Assembly: GCF_030012215.1 (NCBI RefSeq) | Contig: NZ_JASCXX010000036.1 | Location: 1 to 38,147 of the forward strand | Reading direction: 5' to 3' | DNA from: Anaerobaca lacustris | GTDB lineage: Bacteria > Planctomycetota > Phycisphaerae > Sedimentisphaerales > Anaerobacaceae | DNA: 38,147 bases | In this document: positions 1-8,310 of the stretch, in pieces | Position numbering within the stretch: the first letter of the stretch is position 1 | How the letters are laid out: each line of letters starts with the position of its first letter | Notes under the pieces: generated by a model | Seen by the model: only the letters and a program-made list of their open reading frames with translations | Database searches by the model: none | Told to the model about the DNA's origin: nothing | Program-made: the position numbers and the translations under genes

Positions 1-1443
1 AATGAACATCTGCATGGCCCGGGCGGTCTCGTGGACCATGACATGCGGAAAACACTTCCATCGGTCGATCAGGGCGGGTTCCATGGGATGATGATAATAG
101 ACCCAGAGGAACATGGGCGCCTCCGACTTCTCCTGCCACTGCCTGTAGAAGCGCAGGTCGTTCTCCTTCATCTCCGCATGGACCGGATAGTAGCAGGTGT
201 GAAGGCACGGTGCGACCGAGACGTTCGGCTCCAGATCGAAGTCCGGTGCGAAGGCATAGCTCCAGTACGCCAGTGTGGCGATGTACTTGTCGGGATGGGT
301 TTTGCGCACCTGGCGTGCGACGGCATTGACAAACGAGAACCAGTACTCGCTCATCTCACCGCTGCTGAAAAAGCCCGTCTTGCGATCTTTCCCTTTGTCG
401 AGAAGCTCCCGGCACGCCTCGCACGTGCACAAATTGATGTTGTCGTCGGGGACAATGGCAAAGTAGTCTCCCATGGCTTTCCAGCCCTCAGGCAGTTCGC
501 CCTTGCCGTCGAAATAGTCGCGTGCCATCTGCGCTACCTGGTCAACCAGCTTGGAATTCGTATAGCACAGTTGCGAGCCGAGGCCCCGCGGGTTCTGGCA
601 TTGGTACTCAGGGTCATTCAGGACGGTTTTGATGGTATTGCGGTGGAACGTGTGGTTGCCTGCCCAACGCTCACCGCCCTGGCGAATCCGCCTCCAGTAC
701 AGATAGACCTGCTCCTGGGTGTAATCGCCCCACTGCCCGCGTAGGAACGGCCAGGAGCCGCCGACAAGAGCGCTGCGGTGCTTCAGAGCCGGGGATCGCC
801 GAACATCGTCACCTGCAACAGTCAGGGTGGTGCGCGCGGGGATGACAATGTTGAGGCGCGAAGGCCCATACCATCGCACGCCGCAGAAGCGTTCGAGGAA
901 GTCGTAGGCCGCCAGGCAGGTGCCCTGGTCGTCAAAGATACCCGGAAGCTCCATCTCGCCCGCACTCCTGTCGGGATAGCCCACCGCCTTCCAGTAGTCA
1001 ACTCGGTGGCGCAACTGCTGGAGCGTCTGATCGGTCGTGGACCGCCCCTGTGCTTTTCGGTTCGCCTCAGTGTCCTGCCAATCGCGCCCCATCAGAATGA
1101 CCGTATCCTGTCGAAACGCGATGAGATACTCCTGCGGCTGGAAGTCTGCGCCTCGAAGGCCCAACTGCCGGGTGGCGGGACTTTCCCCGACGAGGATCCG
1201 ACGGCCCTCGATGTGGTCACCATCAGAACGAATGGGGATTTCCGCCCCCGTGATCTTCATGATGTGGCATTGCAGTTCCAGGGCCGCCAATCGCGCCGCG
1301 GGTGTGGGTTCTTCCGCGATGATGATCGAGCATGTGGGCATGCCCTGTTGCACGAGGTCGAACGCCGCCAGCGCACGTCCCTCCAGGCCACAGGCGAACT
1401 GGATCGTGGCTGACACCATGAGCGTAACGAGGACTTGTTTCAT
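1..1443 (-). CDS. DUF4838 / glycoside-hydrolase-like secreted protein (partial, 3' end outside window)
   Basis: The minus strand is open from an ATG at 1443 to the left edge without a stop, so the C-terminus is missing. The first ~26 residues (MKQVLVTLMVSATIQF then a small-residue stretch) form a plausible signal peptide. Next comes an alpha-glucuronidase-N-like region (…ARLAALELQCHIMKITGAEIP…ILVGES), then a TIM-barrel-like part with NHTFHR, DYFAIVPDDN and the Cys pair CTCEAC, ending at the edge in MFLWVYYHHP. This layout is typical of DUF4838 proteins, which are common in Planctomycetota, Lentisphaerota and Bacteroidota polysaccharide loci and are thought to be carbohydrate-active; the substrate is unknown. 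The downstream minus-strand neighbour is a second secreted carbohydrate-type protein. Family assignment is fairly sure; enzymatic function is inference. Confidence 0.8.
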   Translation of the reverse strand, partial: MKQVLVTLMVSATIQFACGLEGRALAAFDLVQQGMPTCSIIIAEEPTPAARLAALELQCHIMKITGAEIPIRSDGDHIEGRRILVGESPATRQLGLRGADFQPQEYLIAFRQDTVILMGRDWQDTEANRKAQGRSTTDQTLQQLRHRVDYWKAVGYPDRSAGEMELPGIFDDQGTCLAAYDFLERFCGVRWYGPSRLNIVIPARTTLTVAGDDVRRSPALKHRSALVGGSWPFLRGQWGDYTQEQVYLYWRRIRQGGERWAGNHTFHRNTIKTVLNDPEYQCQNPRGLGSQLCYTNSKLVDQVAQMARDYFDGKGELPEGWKAMGDYFAIVPDDNINLCTCEACRELLDKGKDRKTGFFSSGEMSEYWFSFVNAVARQVRKTHPDKYIATLAYWSYAFAPDFDLEPNVSVAPCLHTCYYPVHAEMKENDLRFYRQWQEKSEAPMFLWVYYHHPMEPALIDRWKCFPHVMVHETARAMQMFI

Positions 1444-1634
1444 GGTCTGTGGTCCCTGGATTCAACTCTTCTGCTGTCAGAATCTGCCGTCTACACGGCA
1501 CATTCCGTTCGGATCGAGACAACTGCGTGCGATTGTAGGCACAGCGGCGCGATTCGACAAGGAGTCCTCCCGCCATTTGTGCGGAGATGCCGACATTGCC
1601 AGCGGCAGGGCCGCTCGACCGAAAGCCAGGACCG

Positions 1635-3797
1635 TCAAAGCTCGCCCCCAAGCGACGGCGGGACGACGTGGTCAAGATCGACCGCGCAGCGAAACCCGAT
1701 CGTGGCACAGCGGTCCAGTCCCGGCCACATCAGGAGGAATTTCGCGGCAAAGCCGCACGGCTGAGGCCCGCCGTCGGCGTACCAGTGCGATCCGTGGGCT
1801 TTGTAGTACGAACCGCCCTTGACAACGCAGAACCGCGTTCGGCCATCGCTTCGCTCGCTTTCGGTCCACTCCCAGGCATTGCCGCACATGTCGTAGCATC
1901 CGAACGGCGACCGGCCTTGCGGGAATGCCGTCACGGCAGCAGTCCCGCCGCTGCGTCCATCGTTACAGCGGCCGTCTTCCCACGCATTACCCCAGGGATA
2001 CACACGTCCGTCCGGGCCTTGTGCGGCGTATTGCCACTCGTGCTCCGTGGGCAGCCGCTTGCCCGCCCAGCGGGCGTAGGCTCGTGCATCCTCCAGGTCC
2101 ACATACACGACCGGATGCTCCTCCAGGCCCGGGGGTACTCGGCCGTTGTGCCAGTGTCTCAGAAAATTCTCTGCGCTGACCGGTCTGTAGCCCGTCTGCC
2201 GGAGAAACTCCGCGTATTGGCGGTTGGTCACCGGCGTCAGGTCGATCGCATAGGGCCTCAGCCGGACCTCCCGCTCGAAACGGACGATCGCGTGCAGGTC
2301 GCGACTTGGATGGGCCGACTGATCCTGCCCCGCCACTCGATAGAAGCCACACTCGCGATTTCGATACTCGGTCTTCATGCGAACATGCGCGGACCCAATA
2401 GCAACCATGCCTTCGGGGATCTCATCCGGTCCATATCCTCTTGTCCGCTCGGCAGGCCGAAGCGTCTCCTCGAAATCCTCTGAAGCCGCGTTCCAGTCGG
2501 CAGCGCCGTAGACGGCCGCCTGGCTCGCCAGGAACGCGGCAAAGTCCGCTCCCAACGGCTTGCCGGCTCCCATAGCGAATGCGCCGATGCCACGAGGTGG
2601 AATCCGGCCGTCAAGCAGCAACTCGCCATCGCGCACCCGTGTCACCTCACAGCCGGCGATCAGATCGAAGCAGCCGTCACCCTCACGATGCGGCACTCGC
2701 AACAGGGTGCCCTCGATCTGTTGCGCGGAACGGTTGACGAGCGTCCACAGCCGCAGGCCGTCTGACTCCCACAAGCTGGCATAGACGTCTGGGTTCTCCG
2801 TCGGCACCAGCGGCGTCCACTCCTGGCCCGAGAATAGCCCGACATACCGCCTCTGAATCGGCAGCATCGACCGGAGGATCGAGCGATCTCGCTGGCTCCA
2901 GCCCACCAGCGTGCCGAAGACGTTTTCCCACACGAGCATGCCGCTGCCGTTCATCCATGCGATGTGCAACTCGCCCGTGTGGTCGCGGTCCCAGCGTCGA
3001 ATCTGGTGCATCATGTGCCGCCGCTCGAACCACTTGTTCCAGAGCACGCCCGGAGCCTCACTGTCGGCAAACCACTGGGCCCAGGACATGTGGTGATCGG
3101 CGACGCGCTCGACAGGCAGTGTCAGTTCCGATTCCAGGACCACGCCCGGACGCACGGCGTCCAGCCGGTCGCGCAATTCCCGCATTCCTTCGTGAAGCGT
3201 ATCGAGGAATATGCCATCGGCCTCGATGGCCGACACGAATTCCGCCAGCATCTCAACGTCAGACCTGGCCTCCCGGCGGGTTCCAGTATCCCAGGGATTG
3301 TAGTTGATGAAGACCTTGACGTCTCGCTCGCGCAGCGTGCGGCTGAGCTGCCGCAGGCCGGCCAGGCCGCCGGGCATATCGCGGTAGAAATCGAACTGGT
3401 TGCGGTCATCAAAGCCGATCCTCGGGTATGCATGCCACAGGACCACGGCATCATAGCCGCCGAACTCGGCTCGCCCTTCATCCAGGTACTCCTCGATCGT
3501 GTACCGGCGGCTGACGGGATCGTAAAACCGCTGATCGCACATCATCACGAAACAGCACGAGTAGCATGACGGCACCCACGCAAATTCCTCTCGCCGATAG
3601 AGGTCACCGTCGTAGTTCAGACGCTGCCGCATCCGCTGCCGCGCGGCTGTAAGCTCGGCGCGCCAGGAGTCCCACTGCGATCGATCCGACGGCGCCGCCA
3701 CCAGAGGCTTGATCTCAATACGATAGACATCGGGACTGCCGGGATCAGCGCCGTTGACGGACACGGCAATGATCCCCCAAAGCAAGACAGACAGCAT
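1635..3797 (-). CDS. Secreted TIM-barrel glycosidase-like protein with C-terminal FGE-sulfatase (formylglycine-generating-enzyme-type) domain
   Basis: About 720 residues. I place the start at the ATG at 3797 because a GGAG motif precedes it and the protein then opens with a signal peptide (MLSVLLWGIIAVSVNGA); the frame is open to 3830. Residues ~30-420 look like a glycosidase-type TIM barrel (…VVLWHAYPRIGFDDRN, GIFLDTLHEGM, HMSWAQWF). Residues ~440-715 match the FGE-sulfatase/SUMF1-like fold: FYRVAG, PVTNRQYAEFLRQTGY, HPVVYVDLEDARAYARWAGK, RLPTEHEWQYAAQG, PWGN, MCGNAWEWTES and the terminal GFRCA. Such domains are often not true formylglycine synthases, and I did not identify the catalytic Cys pair with certainty. 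It lies 191 bp upstream of the DUF4838 gene on the same strand and was probably expressed with it. Joint action on a complex glycan is inference. Confidence 0.8.
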   Translation of the reverse strand: MLSVLLWGIIAVSVNGADPGSPDVYRIEIKPLVAAPSDRSQWDSWRAELTAARQRMRQRLNYDGDLYRREEFAWVPSCYSCCFVMMCDQRFYDPVSRRYTIEEYLDEGRAEFGGYDAVVLWHAYPRIGFDDRNQFDFYRDMPGGLAGLRQLSRTLRERDVKVFINYNPWDTGTRREARSDVEMLAEFVSAIEADGIFLDTLHEGMRELRDRLDAVRPGVVLESELTLPVERVADHHMSWAQWFADSEAPGVLWNKWFERRHMMHQIRRWDRDHTGELHIAWMNGSGMLVWENVFGTLVGWSQRDRSILRSMLPIQRRYVGLFSGQEWTPLVPTENPDVYASLWESDGLRLWTLVNRSAQQIEGTLLRVPHREGDGCFDLIAGCEVTRVRDGELLLDGRIPPRGIGAFAMGAGKPLGADFAAFLASQAAVYGAADWNAASEDFEETLRPAERTRGYGPDEIPEGMVAIGSAHVRMKTEYRNRECGFYRVAGQDQSAHPSRDLHAIVRFEREVRLRPYAIDLTPVTNRQYAEFLRQTGYRPVSAENFLRHWHNGRVPPGLEEHPVVYVDLEDARAYARWAGKRLPTEHEWQYAAQGPDGRVYPWGNAWEDGRCNDGRSGGTAAVTAFPQGRSPFGCYDMCGNAWEWTESERSDGRTRFCVVKGGSYYKAHGSHWYADGGPQPCGFAAKFLLMWPGLDRCATIGFRCAVDLDHVVPPSLGGEL

Positions 3798-4084
3798 GGC
3801 TGATTCTCCACCCCATTCCACAGAGCGCACTTGCGGTGTTCTTCACATCACAAAGCCGACACACACGCCGACTATCGCAATCGGGATCCACCGCGTGACC
3901 GAGTCCGGTTATGCCGCCGAGCGACTTGAAGCGCATGATACTGCCGGCCCCGCATGCGCCAAGGAGTTTCCACGCTGGATAGGGGCCCGGGCAGGTGCCC
4001 CTCGCGTGCCAATCACAATTCTCATGGTTGGGCGCCCATCTTGCCGATATCGGTATCAAAGCCGAAGAAATCAAGGAGTTCAAA

Positions 4085-5332
4085 ATGAACGGCATGTCCA
4101 TCAACGTTCGAGTCCGTCTGAGCGCCATGATGTTCCTCCAGTATATGATGTTCGCCGTCTGGTGGGTGCAGTTGGCGGCCTACCTCGACAATATCGGGGT
4201 CACGGGCACGCTGAAGGCCCTGATCCTTAGCAGCATGCCCCTGGGCTGTCTGGTGGCGCCGATCTTCTGCATGATCGCGGACCGCCACTTCGCCAGTCAG
4301 AAGGTGCTGATGGCCTTGAACTTCAGTTGTGCGGCCCTGTTCTTACTGGCGGCCCTGCAGTCCAATCCAGTGGCCCTGTTCGTGTTTCTGCTGTTGGGGA
4401 TGTTCTGCTATATGCCCACGTGGAGCCTGACCAACGCGGTCGCCATGGCCAATGCCCCCTCGGAGAAATTCCCCCAGATTCGTGTGTTCGGCTCGATCGG
4501 CTGGGTCGCGTCGGCGGTGTTCAGTCTCGCCGCCGTGAGACTCTTCGGGACGGCGTCTCTCGACGGCACAGCGATTCCGCTTTACTGCGGAGCCGGAACC
4601 GCCCTCGTAGCGGCCTTGCTCAACATGACGCTGCCCAACACCCCCCCGCCCGCCAAGGGCCAACCCGCCTCGATCATCGACGTGCTCGGCCTGCGGGCCA
4701 TGACGCTCCTGAAAGACCGCAACTTCGCGGTGTTCATCCTGCTGTCCATGCTCGTGATGCTCCCGTTCACCATGTACTTCTCGCTCGGTTCGCAGTTCTT
4801 CGCCAGTCAGGGCTTCGAGCAGGTGACCGCGACGATGAACCTGGGCCAATTCGTGGAGATGTTCGTCATGCTCCTGGTGCCGATGGCGCTGGCACGCTAC
4901 GGGTCCAAGTGGGCCCTGCTCGTGGGTCTGGGGGCCCTGCTGGTGCGCTACGTCGCTTTCTGGGGCGGGGGCGTATTCCACCTACCGTCACTGTACTATG
5001 TCGCGATCCTCGTGCACGGCGTGATCTTCGGCTTCTTCTTCGTCGGCGGCCAGGTCTACGTGGATAAGAAGGCCCCCGCCGAGATCCGGGCCCAGGCCCA
5101 GGGCCTGATCGTGCTGATCTGCTTCGGCCTCGGTATGCTCATCGGGACCTTCTTCAATGTGAGGCTCATCGACATGTATACCATCCAGTCCACCGTTGAC
5201 GAGGCCGTCACTATCACCAACTGGAACGCCATCTGGGCCATCATCTCGGCCATGACGGCGGTGCTGCTCGGCGCGTTCTGGCTGTTCTTCCGCGATGACC
5301 TGGCAAAGAACGTCGCACCGATCGTCGAATAG
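4085..5332 (+). CDS. MFS permease, nucleoside:H+ symporter (NupG-like) family
   Basis: 415 residues. The start is the ATG at 4085, preceded by AAGGAG seven bases upstream; the frame is open to 3995 but that extension is not hydrophobic. The protein has about twelve predicted membrane segments (for example VALFVFLLLGMFCYM, FAVFILLSMLVMLPF, GLIVLICFGLGMLIGTFF). It shows the Nuc_H_symport pattern: a WVQLAAYL start, ADRHFASQKVL in the first cytoplasmic loop, FPQIRVFGSIGWV near segment four and a late KKAPAEIRAQAQGL loop. This family imports nucleosides or related sugars using the proton gradient in the inner membrane. It is divergent from the secreted glycosidase-like genes to its left and probably imports their product; that link is inference from position. 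Confidence 0.85.
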   Translation: MNGMSINVRVRLSAMMFLQYMMFAVWWVQLAAYLDNIGVTGTLKALILSSMPLGCLVAPIFCMIADRHFASQKVLMALNFSCAALFLLAALQSNPVALFVFLLLGMFCYMPTWSLTNAVAMANAPSEKFPQIRVFGSIGWVASAVFSLAAVRLFGTASLDGTAIPLYCGAGTALVAALLNMTLPNTPPPAKGQPASIIDVLGLRAMTLLKDRNFAVFILLSMLVMLPFTMYFSLGSQFFASQGFEQVTATMNLGQFVEMFVMLLVPMALARYGSKWALLVGLGALLVRYVAFWGGGVFHLPSLYYVAILVHGVIFGFFFVGGQVYVDKKAPAEIRAQAQGLIVLICFGLGMLIGTFFNVRLIDMYTIQSTVDEAVTITNWNAIWAIISAMTAVLLGAFWLFFRDDLAKNVAPIVE

Positions 5333-5477
5333 GTGGACCAGGGCACGGCGGAGATCGCGTAGGTGCACCTTCCGTGCCCCACAACACGGGCTATGTCACA
5401 CACATCGACATCCAGCTCGCTTTGAGCGGATGGCATGCACGGTACATCGGACCGGTTCTTCATGGGTTGCCCGGCGA

Positions 5478-5502
5478 CGGGACGGGATGGGATGGGATGG
5501 GG
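5478..5502 (+). repeat. GGGAT 5-bp tandem G-tract (possible G-quadruplex)
   Basis: Within the 256-bp gap after the permease gene, five G-runs of three or four bases repeat every 5 bp (GGGAC GGGAT GGGAT GGGAT GGGG). Four or more G3 runs with 2-nt loops fit a parallel G-quadruplex on the plus strand. I see no convincing gene in 5333-5588. The lack of a T-run makes an intrinsic terminator here unlikely. Confidence 0.6.
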
Positions 5503-5588
5503 CAGAGTCCGTCGCCATTGCTTCTTCAGGGGGTATCGTCCAGAAGTAGACCGTGTGCCCACAACTCAAACCGACGCCCGCTGTCTTT

Positions 5589-5711
5589 TCAGGTTCGCCT
5601 CGGAACTCTGCTGTTAACCACTTCGAATTCCCAATTGCCAAGCCAGAAGCTGTCGCCAACCCCAAAGTCATCCTCTTTCAGCGCACGTTCAGATTCTTCG
5701 ATCGTCGTCAT
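5589..5711 (-). CDS. Small hypothetical protein (40 aa)
   Basis: A short minus-strand frame encoding MTTIEESERALKEDDFGVG followed by DSFWLGNWEFEVVNSRVPRRT. A strong SD (AAGGGGGTGG) sits 8 nt upstream of this ATG. An alternative ATG two codons earlier (5717) is too close to the SD. The leader before it is nearly identical to one inside the next upstream gene, which supports real translation. The GDSFWLGNWEFEV segment resembles a small beta-rich domain; function unknown. It could be a truncated remnant, because it ends soon after the conserved part. Confidence 0.5.
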   Translation of the reverse strand: MTTIEESERALKEDDFGVGDSFWLGNWEFEVVNSRVPRRT

Positions 5712-5748
5712 CTTCATCCACCCCCTTACAGTTGTTTGAATACGAAGG
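5709..5748 (-). promoter_or_regulatory. Duplicated promoter/leader unit, copy A
   Basis: Read on the minus strand this 40-nt unit contains CTTCGTATTCAAACAACTG then TAAGGGGGTGGATGAAGATG. It aligns with 6113-6154 (copy B) at most positions. Both end in a very strong SD and an ATG. The A/T-rich TATTCAAA part could act as a TATA-like element, but that is uncertain. Confidence 0.5.
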
Positions 5749-5830
5749 CGGCGGTGAGACATCCGCCCCGTCGCTCCCACACAGCGCCGCCAAGGTCACC
5801 AGGGGCGGGTGAGCCTGCCCCGTTTCGCAC

Positions 5831-6490
5831 TCACTCGCCGTTCTTGGCCAGTTCCTCGTCGATCAGTGCCGAGGCCTCGTGCTTGGTCACATTCGCCGGG
5901 AACCGGATGTTGAGCTTCTTCATGAACTGCTTCTGCTTTTCTGTCGCCGGCCCGGTGCCCTGTGTCGCTCGTTCTGTACGTATCTCGCCGGACCGCCGGT
6001 CCTTGGAGACCTCCTGCAGGATCGCAATCGCTACGGCGTCACTGTTGACCTTCTCTGAGATCCCTTCAAAAAGCGCGATATAGGCATCCACCCTTTGCCG
6101 TGTATCGGTTTCCATTTTCTCATTCACCCCCTTACAAGTATTTGAGTATGAAGGTGACGGCCGGCAGTCGCTGCCCGGCTCGCCGCCCTGTTGTTCATCT
6201 GGCCCATCTGTCACTTCAACCAGCGGGCAGACCGCCCAGTCCTGCTTATTCACCTTCCAGACCCGTGGACCCAGACTCTTGAGTTCGCCCTCGCAAAAAT
6301 AACCCCACTCGGCACACTCCGGGCAGGCTGACAGCCGAACGTAGCCGAAAAGGATCTGATCATCCGTGTAGACCTTACCGCCGATGATGCTGTCCTGCTT
6401 CCAGGCCTTCTCAGTCACAAACCAGTAGCTGCCGTCAAAACTCTCGTAGATTTCGATGACGCGCCGGCCTTTGATCGTTATCGTTTCCAT
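5831..6490 (-). CDS. Hypothetical two-part protein (archaeal-type small protein + 'TEKQKQF' C-terminal domain); possibly two genes in one frame
   Basis: 219 residues if read as one frame. Residues 1-~100 (RVIEIYESFDGSYWFVTE, KQDSIIGGKV, QILFGYVRLS, EWGYFCEGEL, RVWKVNKQDW) form a compact conserved-looking domain of a kind I associate with small archaeal proteins. Residues ~126-219 contain a helical region and a C-terminal GPATEKQKQFMKKLNIRFP, VTKHEASALIDEEL motif seen in viral and archaeal proteins. The linker (PSPSYSNTCKGVNEK) is encoded by a sequence that matches a promoter/leader unit, with a GGGGGTG SD 8 nt before the ATG at 6115. The C-terminal half may therefore also, or only, be made from 6115. 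The ATG at 6490 has a TATA-like box centred 25.5 nt upstream and no SD, so it looks leaderless. Function unknown. Confidence 0.6.
   Translation of the reverse strand: METITIKGRRVIEIYESFDGSYWFVTEKAWKQDSIIGGKVYTDDQILFGYVRLSACPECAEWGYFCEGELKSLGPRVWKVNKQDWAVCPLVEVTDGPDEQQGGEPGSDCRPSPSYSNTCKGVNEKMETDTRQRVDAYIALFEGISEKVNSDAVAIAILQEVSKDRRSGEIRTERATQGTGPATEKQKQFMKKLNIRFPANVTKHEASALIDEELAKNGE
6113..6154 (-). promoter_or_regulatory. Duplicated promoter/leader unit, copy B (internal to the 219-aa frame)
   Basis: On the minus strand it reads CTTCATACTCAAATACTTG then TAAGGGGGTGAATGAG and an ATG at 6115. It is the counterpart of 5709-5748. Its position inside an open frame suggests an internal translation start or an ancient fusion of two neighbouring genes. 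Confidence 0.45.
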
Positions 6491-6511
6491 ACTATATACA
6501 AGACATACATG

Positions 6512-6519
6512 TATATAAA
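6512..6519 (-). promoter_or_regulatory. Archaeal-type TATA box for the 219-aa gene
   Basis: On the minus strand the box is TTTATATA, preceded by AATA and followed by CATGTATG. Its centre (6515.5) is 25.5 nt upstream of the start codon at 6490, the spacing expected for a leaderless archaeal transcript. No SD is present. The surrounding TATACATGTATG is palindromic and could bind a regulator. Confidence 0.65.
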
Positions 6520-6560
6520 TATTATGGTACTGGAATATATATGTTCTGTCGCAACAATGC

Positions 6561-6568
6561 TTATATAG
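6561..6568 (+). promoter_or_regulatory. Archaeal-type TATA box for the 66-aa gene
   Basis: TTATATAG is centred 25.5 nt upstream of the ATG at 6590. It is divergent from the box at 6512-6519; the two promoters share a ~100-bp A/T-rich intergenic region. Confidence 0.65.
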
Positions 6569-6589
6569 TCATGTCACGATGTAAGTTCT

Positions 6590-6790
6590 ATGCCAACAAT
6601 AACGATCTATCTGACAAACGACCTGTACGACAAAGTGCGGGACGCACCCAGTAAGACAGTCAGAGCCGCACTCGAGCACTACTTCAAGGATGACGACGAA
6701 CCTGTCAAGAATCCCGAACAGCGCCGGCACCCTGGCAATGAACCACACAAGAACTCGAACGCCACCGATACCGGCGGCGGCACTGAATAG
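6590..6790 (+). CDS. Small putative ribbon-helix-helix-like protein (66 aa)
   Basis: The first ~37 residues (MPTITIYLTNDLYDKV, SKTVRAALEHYFKDD) have the strand-helix-helix pattern of ribbon-helix-helix DNA-binding proteins: an ITIYL strand, then two short helices. The tail is hydrophilic and likely disordered. The ATG at 6590 has no SD but sits at leaderless distance from a TATA box. It is divergent from the 219-aa gene, and autoregulation of the shared region is plausible. RHH membership is an inference from the pattern only. Confidence 0.5.
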   Translation: MPTITIYLTNDLYDKVRDAPSKTVRAALEHYFKDDDEPVKNPEQRRHPGNEPHKNSNATDTGGGTE

Positions 6791-7103
6791 TCCCCGGTAT
6801 ATCGGCCGCCGCCGTTGATCTCGCCGCCCCCGCCTCTGCTTCTCGCTTCACCTCGTTTTGCTGTCGTTGAACGTCGCACCCAGATTCCCTTGTGGTGTTC
6901 ATAGATCCTCTCCCCGTTCCGCAGGGAAAGCGACCCCGGAGCGGCTGTGGAACCCTCGTTCTGCGTCACGGCTGTAACTGATGGCTCCGTTGGTCCCTCC
7001 AGGAGCCACCGATCAAGCCGAATCCACCGGCACCCACCGAACATACCTAGCCAGGCCAATCATTTCATGCACCATTGCCGAAAGCACACGATCTGTGCGG
7101 GGG

Positions 7104-7137
7104 CCCCGGGTAACCGGGGTCCCTACGGGGTCCCTAC
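7104..7137. repeat. GNRA-type hairpin followed by an 11-bp tandem repeat
   Basis: CCCCGG-GTAA-CCGGGG forms a perfect 6-bp stem with a GTAA loop (7104-7119). The sequence GGGGTCCCTAC then occurs twice in tandem (7116-7137). It lies in a ~400-bp stretch (6791-7193) in which I see no supported gene. The stretch may be debris at an element boundary. Confidence 0.45.
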
Positions 7138-7193
7138 CGCGACCTACAGAGCTGTTGACACCAAGGAGGCCGTTACGCAGAGCCGATTCGCTG

Positions 7194-7493
7194 TTACCCG
7201 GTCGTAGGGCGAATTCCAACGACGGCCGGGACAATACGGACTTCGCCGTCTTTGTCTCGCAGTGCCTTACACAAAGCAGGGATTGCTTGGGCCGAGCCTA
7301 TTCTTCCTAAATTCCAAGCGGCCGTCCCACGCACATACGTACTCCTGTCTTTAAGGCCCTTAATAAGAGCCTTGATGACTTGTGTCGAGCCTATGTCTCT
7401 ACGTAATGCCACACTTGCCGATATGCGTGTGCCTTTATCTCCACTACTCAGTAGCTTCAGAAGAGAAAGAACTGCTGTATCACAGCCACAATC
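7194..7493 (-). pseudogene. HEAT-repeat protein fragment
   Basis: The minus-strand frame from ~7493 down to a stop at 7194 encodes about two and a half HEAT repeats: AVLSLLKLLSSGDKGTRISA, QVIKALIKGLKDRSTYVRGT, AAWNLGRIGSAQAIPALCKA. There is no proper start; the frame emerges from the truncated integrase gene with a frame change. The last residues (EVRIVPAVVGIRPTTG) lose the repeat pattern, so both ends are broken. HEAT/PBS-lyase repeats are protein-binding scaffolds. It is best read as an insertion or recombination remnant. Confidence 0.6.
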
Positions 7494-8205
7494 CTTCTTC
7501 CCGGCGAAGACCGGCGTAGATGAACGTCGCGACCATGGCTTTGAGGGTGGGCGAGTCGTCGAAGACGCGGAGTTGCTCTGCGATCTGACTCACACTCAGG
7601 TACTTTATGTTGTGAGCAGGCTCGCGCCGGCGTTCCACTGAGGCGGCCGGATTTGGATTCCGTCGATCGGTCGGGACAAAACCCCCGTTCTTGGTCGCGT
7701 AGCCAAACATGCGATGCAAGACCTCCCGGTATCGGTTAGCTGTCTTTGGGGCGATCCTGTCCTCCCGGATGCGACGCGAGATGAAGCCCTCCATGACAGA
7801 AGCGGTGATTTCCTCCAGGAAGCTCGCTCTTATGTGAAGGTGTGCCTTTTGGTCCTCCACAGGCTTGGAGTTTCCTGCCCTCCACCGCGTGTTGACACAA
7901 CTGCCGTGGACAAGTGAGGGGCACACCGGGCCGAAGAAGATTCGAAGGACTGACAGGTCTGCCGAATAGGACTTCTTCGTTCTGATCGTTGACAGGAATT
8001 TGCAGAAGTCCTCCAGAAACGCCGGCAAAGGCGTCTTGGACGGAGCAAGAAGCTCTCCTTTGGCGTCCTCACCATCAATCTGTCGCTTGACCCGCTTGGC
8101 TACCCGGGCGTCTTTGGTCCCGAGGGAATAGTACACTTGGCGACCGTTTGCGTAATACTTGATCCACCAAGCTCCACCCTTCTTTCGCTGAAAAATCGAT
8201 GCCAT
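7480..8205 (-). pseudogene. Tyrosine-type site-specific integrase, C-terminally truncated
   Basis: 241 residues. The N-terminal arm-binding region (MASIFQRKKGGAWWIKYYA, YYSLGTKDARVAKRVKRQI) and SAM-like core-binding region (…MEGFISRRIREDRIAPKTA, NRYREVLHRMFGYATKNG) are intact. The catalytic domain stops just after the first catalytic Arg (FIYAGLRREEG), so the H-x-x-R box and Tyr nucleophile are absent; family members are usually about 350-420 residues. After that point the DNA changes to a HEAT-repeat frame. The start at 8205 has a GAGGTG SD. The tRNA fragment and repeat arms directly upstream match the usual int/att layout. The enzyme is inactive as it stands. Confidence 0.8.
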
Positions 8206-8272
8206 GGCAACACCTCATACGGCGCCCCCGATCCACCATAGCCTGCCCCATCCCGGGGGCGATTCGGTCAGA

Positions 8273-8293
8273 TTTAGTTGCATTTTAGTTGCA
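8273..8293. repeat. Tandem 10-bp repeat (TTTAGTTGCA x2), putative integrase arm sites
   Basis: TTTAGTTGCA occurs at 8273-8282 and 8284-8293, between the integrase start and the tRNA fragment. The unit resembles TTTTGCTACA repeated on the other side of the tRNA fragment. Paired direct repeats flanking a tRNA-derived core are typical arm sites of tyrosine integrases. Confidence 0.55.
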
Positions 8294-8310
8294 CGCCAAT
8301 CTGGCCAAAT

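Noticed and set aside
31-1413. Plus-strand open frames of 237 and 211 codons at the left edge
   Set aside because: They are antisense to a minus-strand DUF4838 reading frame with a clear signal peptide and conserved motifs.
6679-7059. Minus-strand 126-aa open frame over the gap after the RHH-like gene
   Set aside because: It overlaps the 66-aa gene antisense, has Gly/Arg-rich low-complexity sequence and no SD or TATA box at a proper distance.
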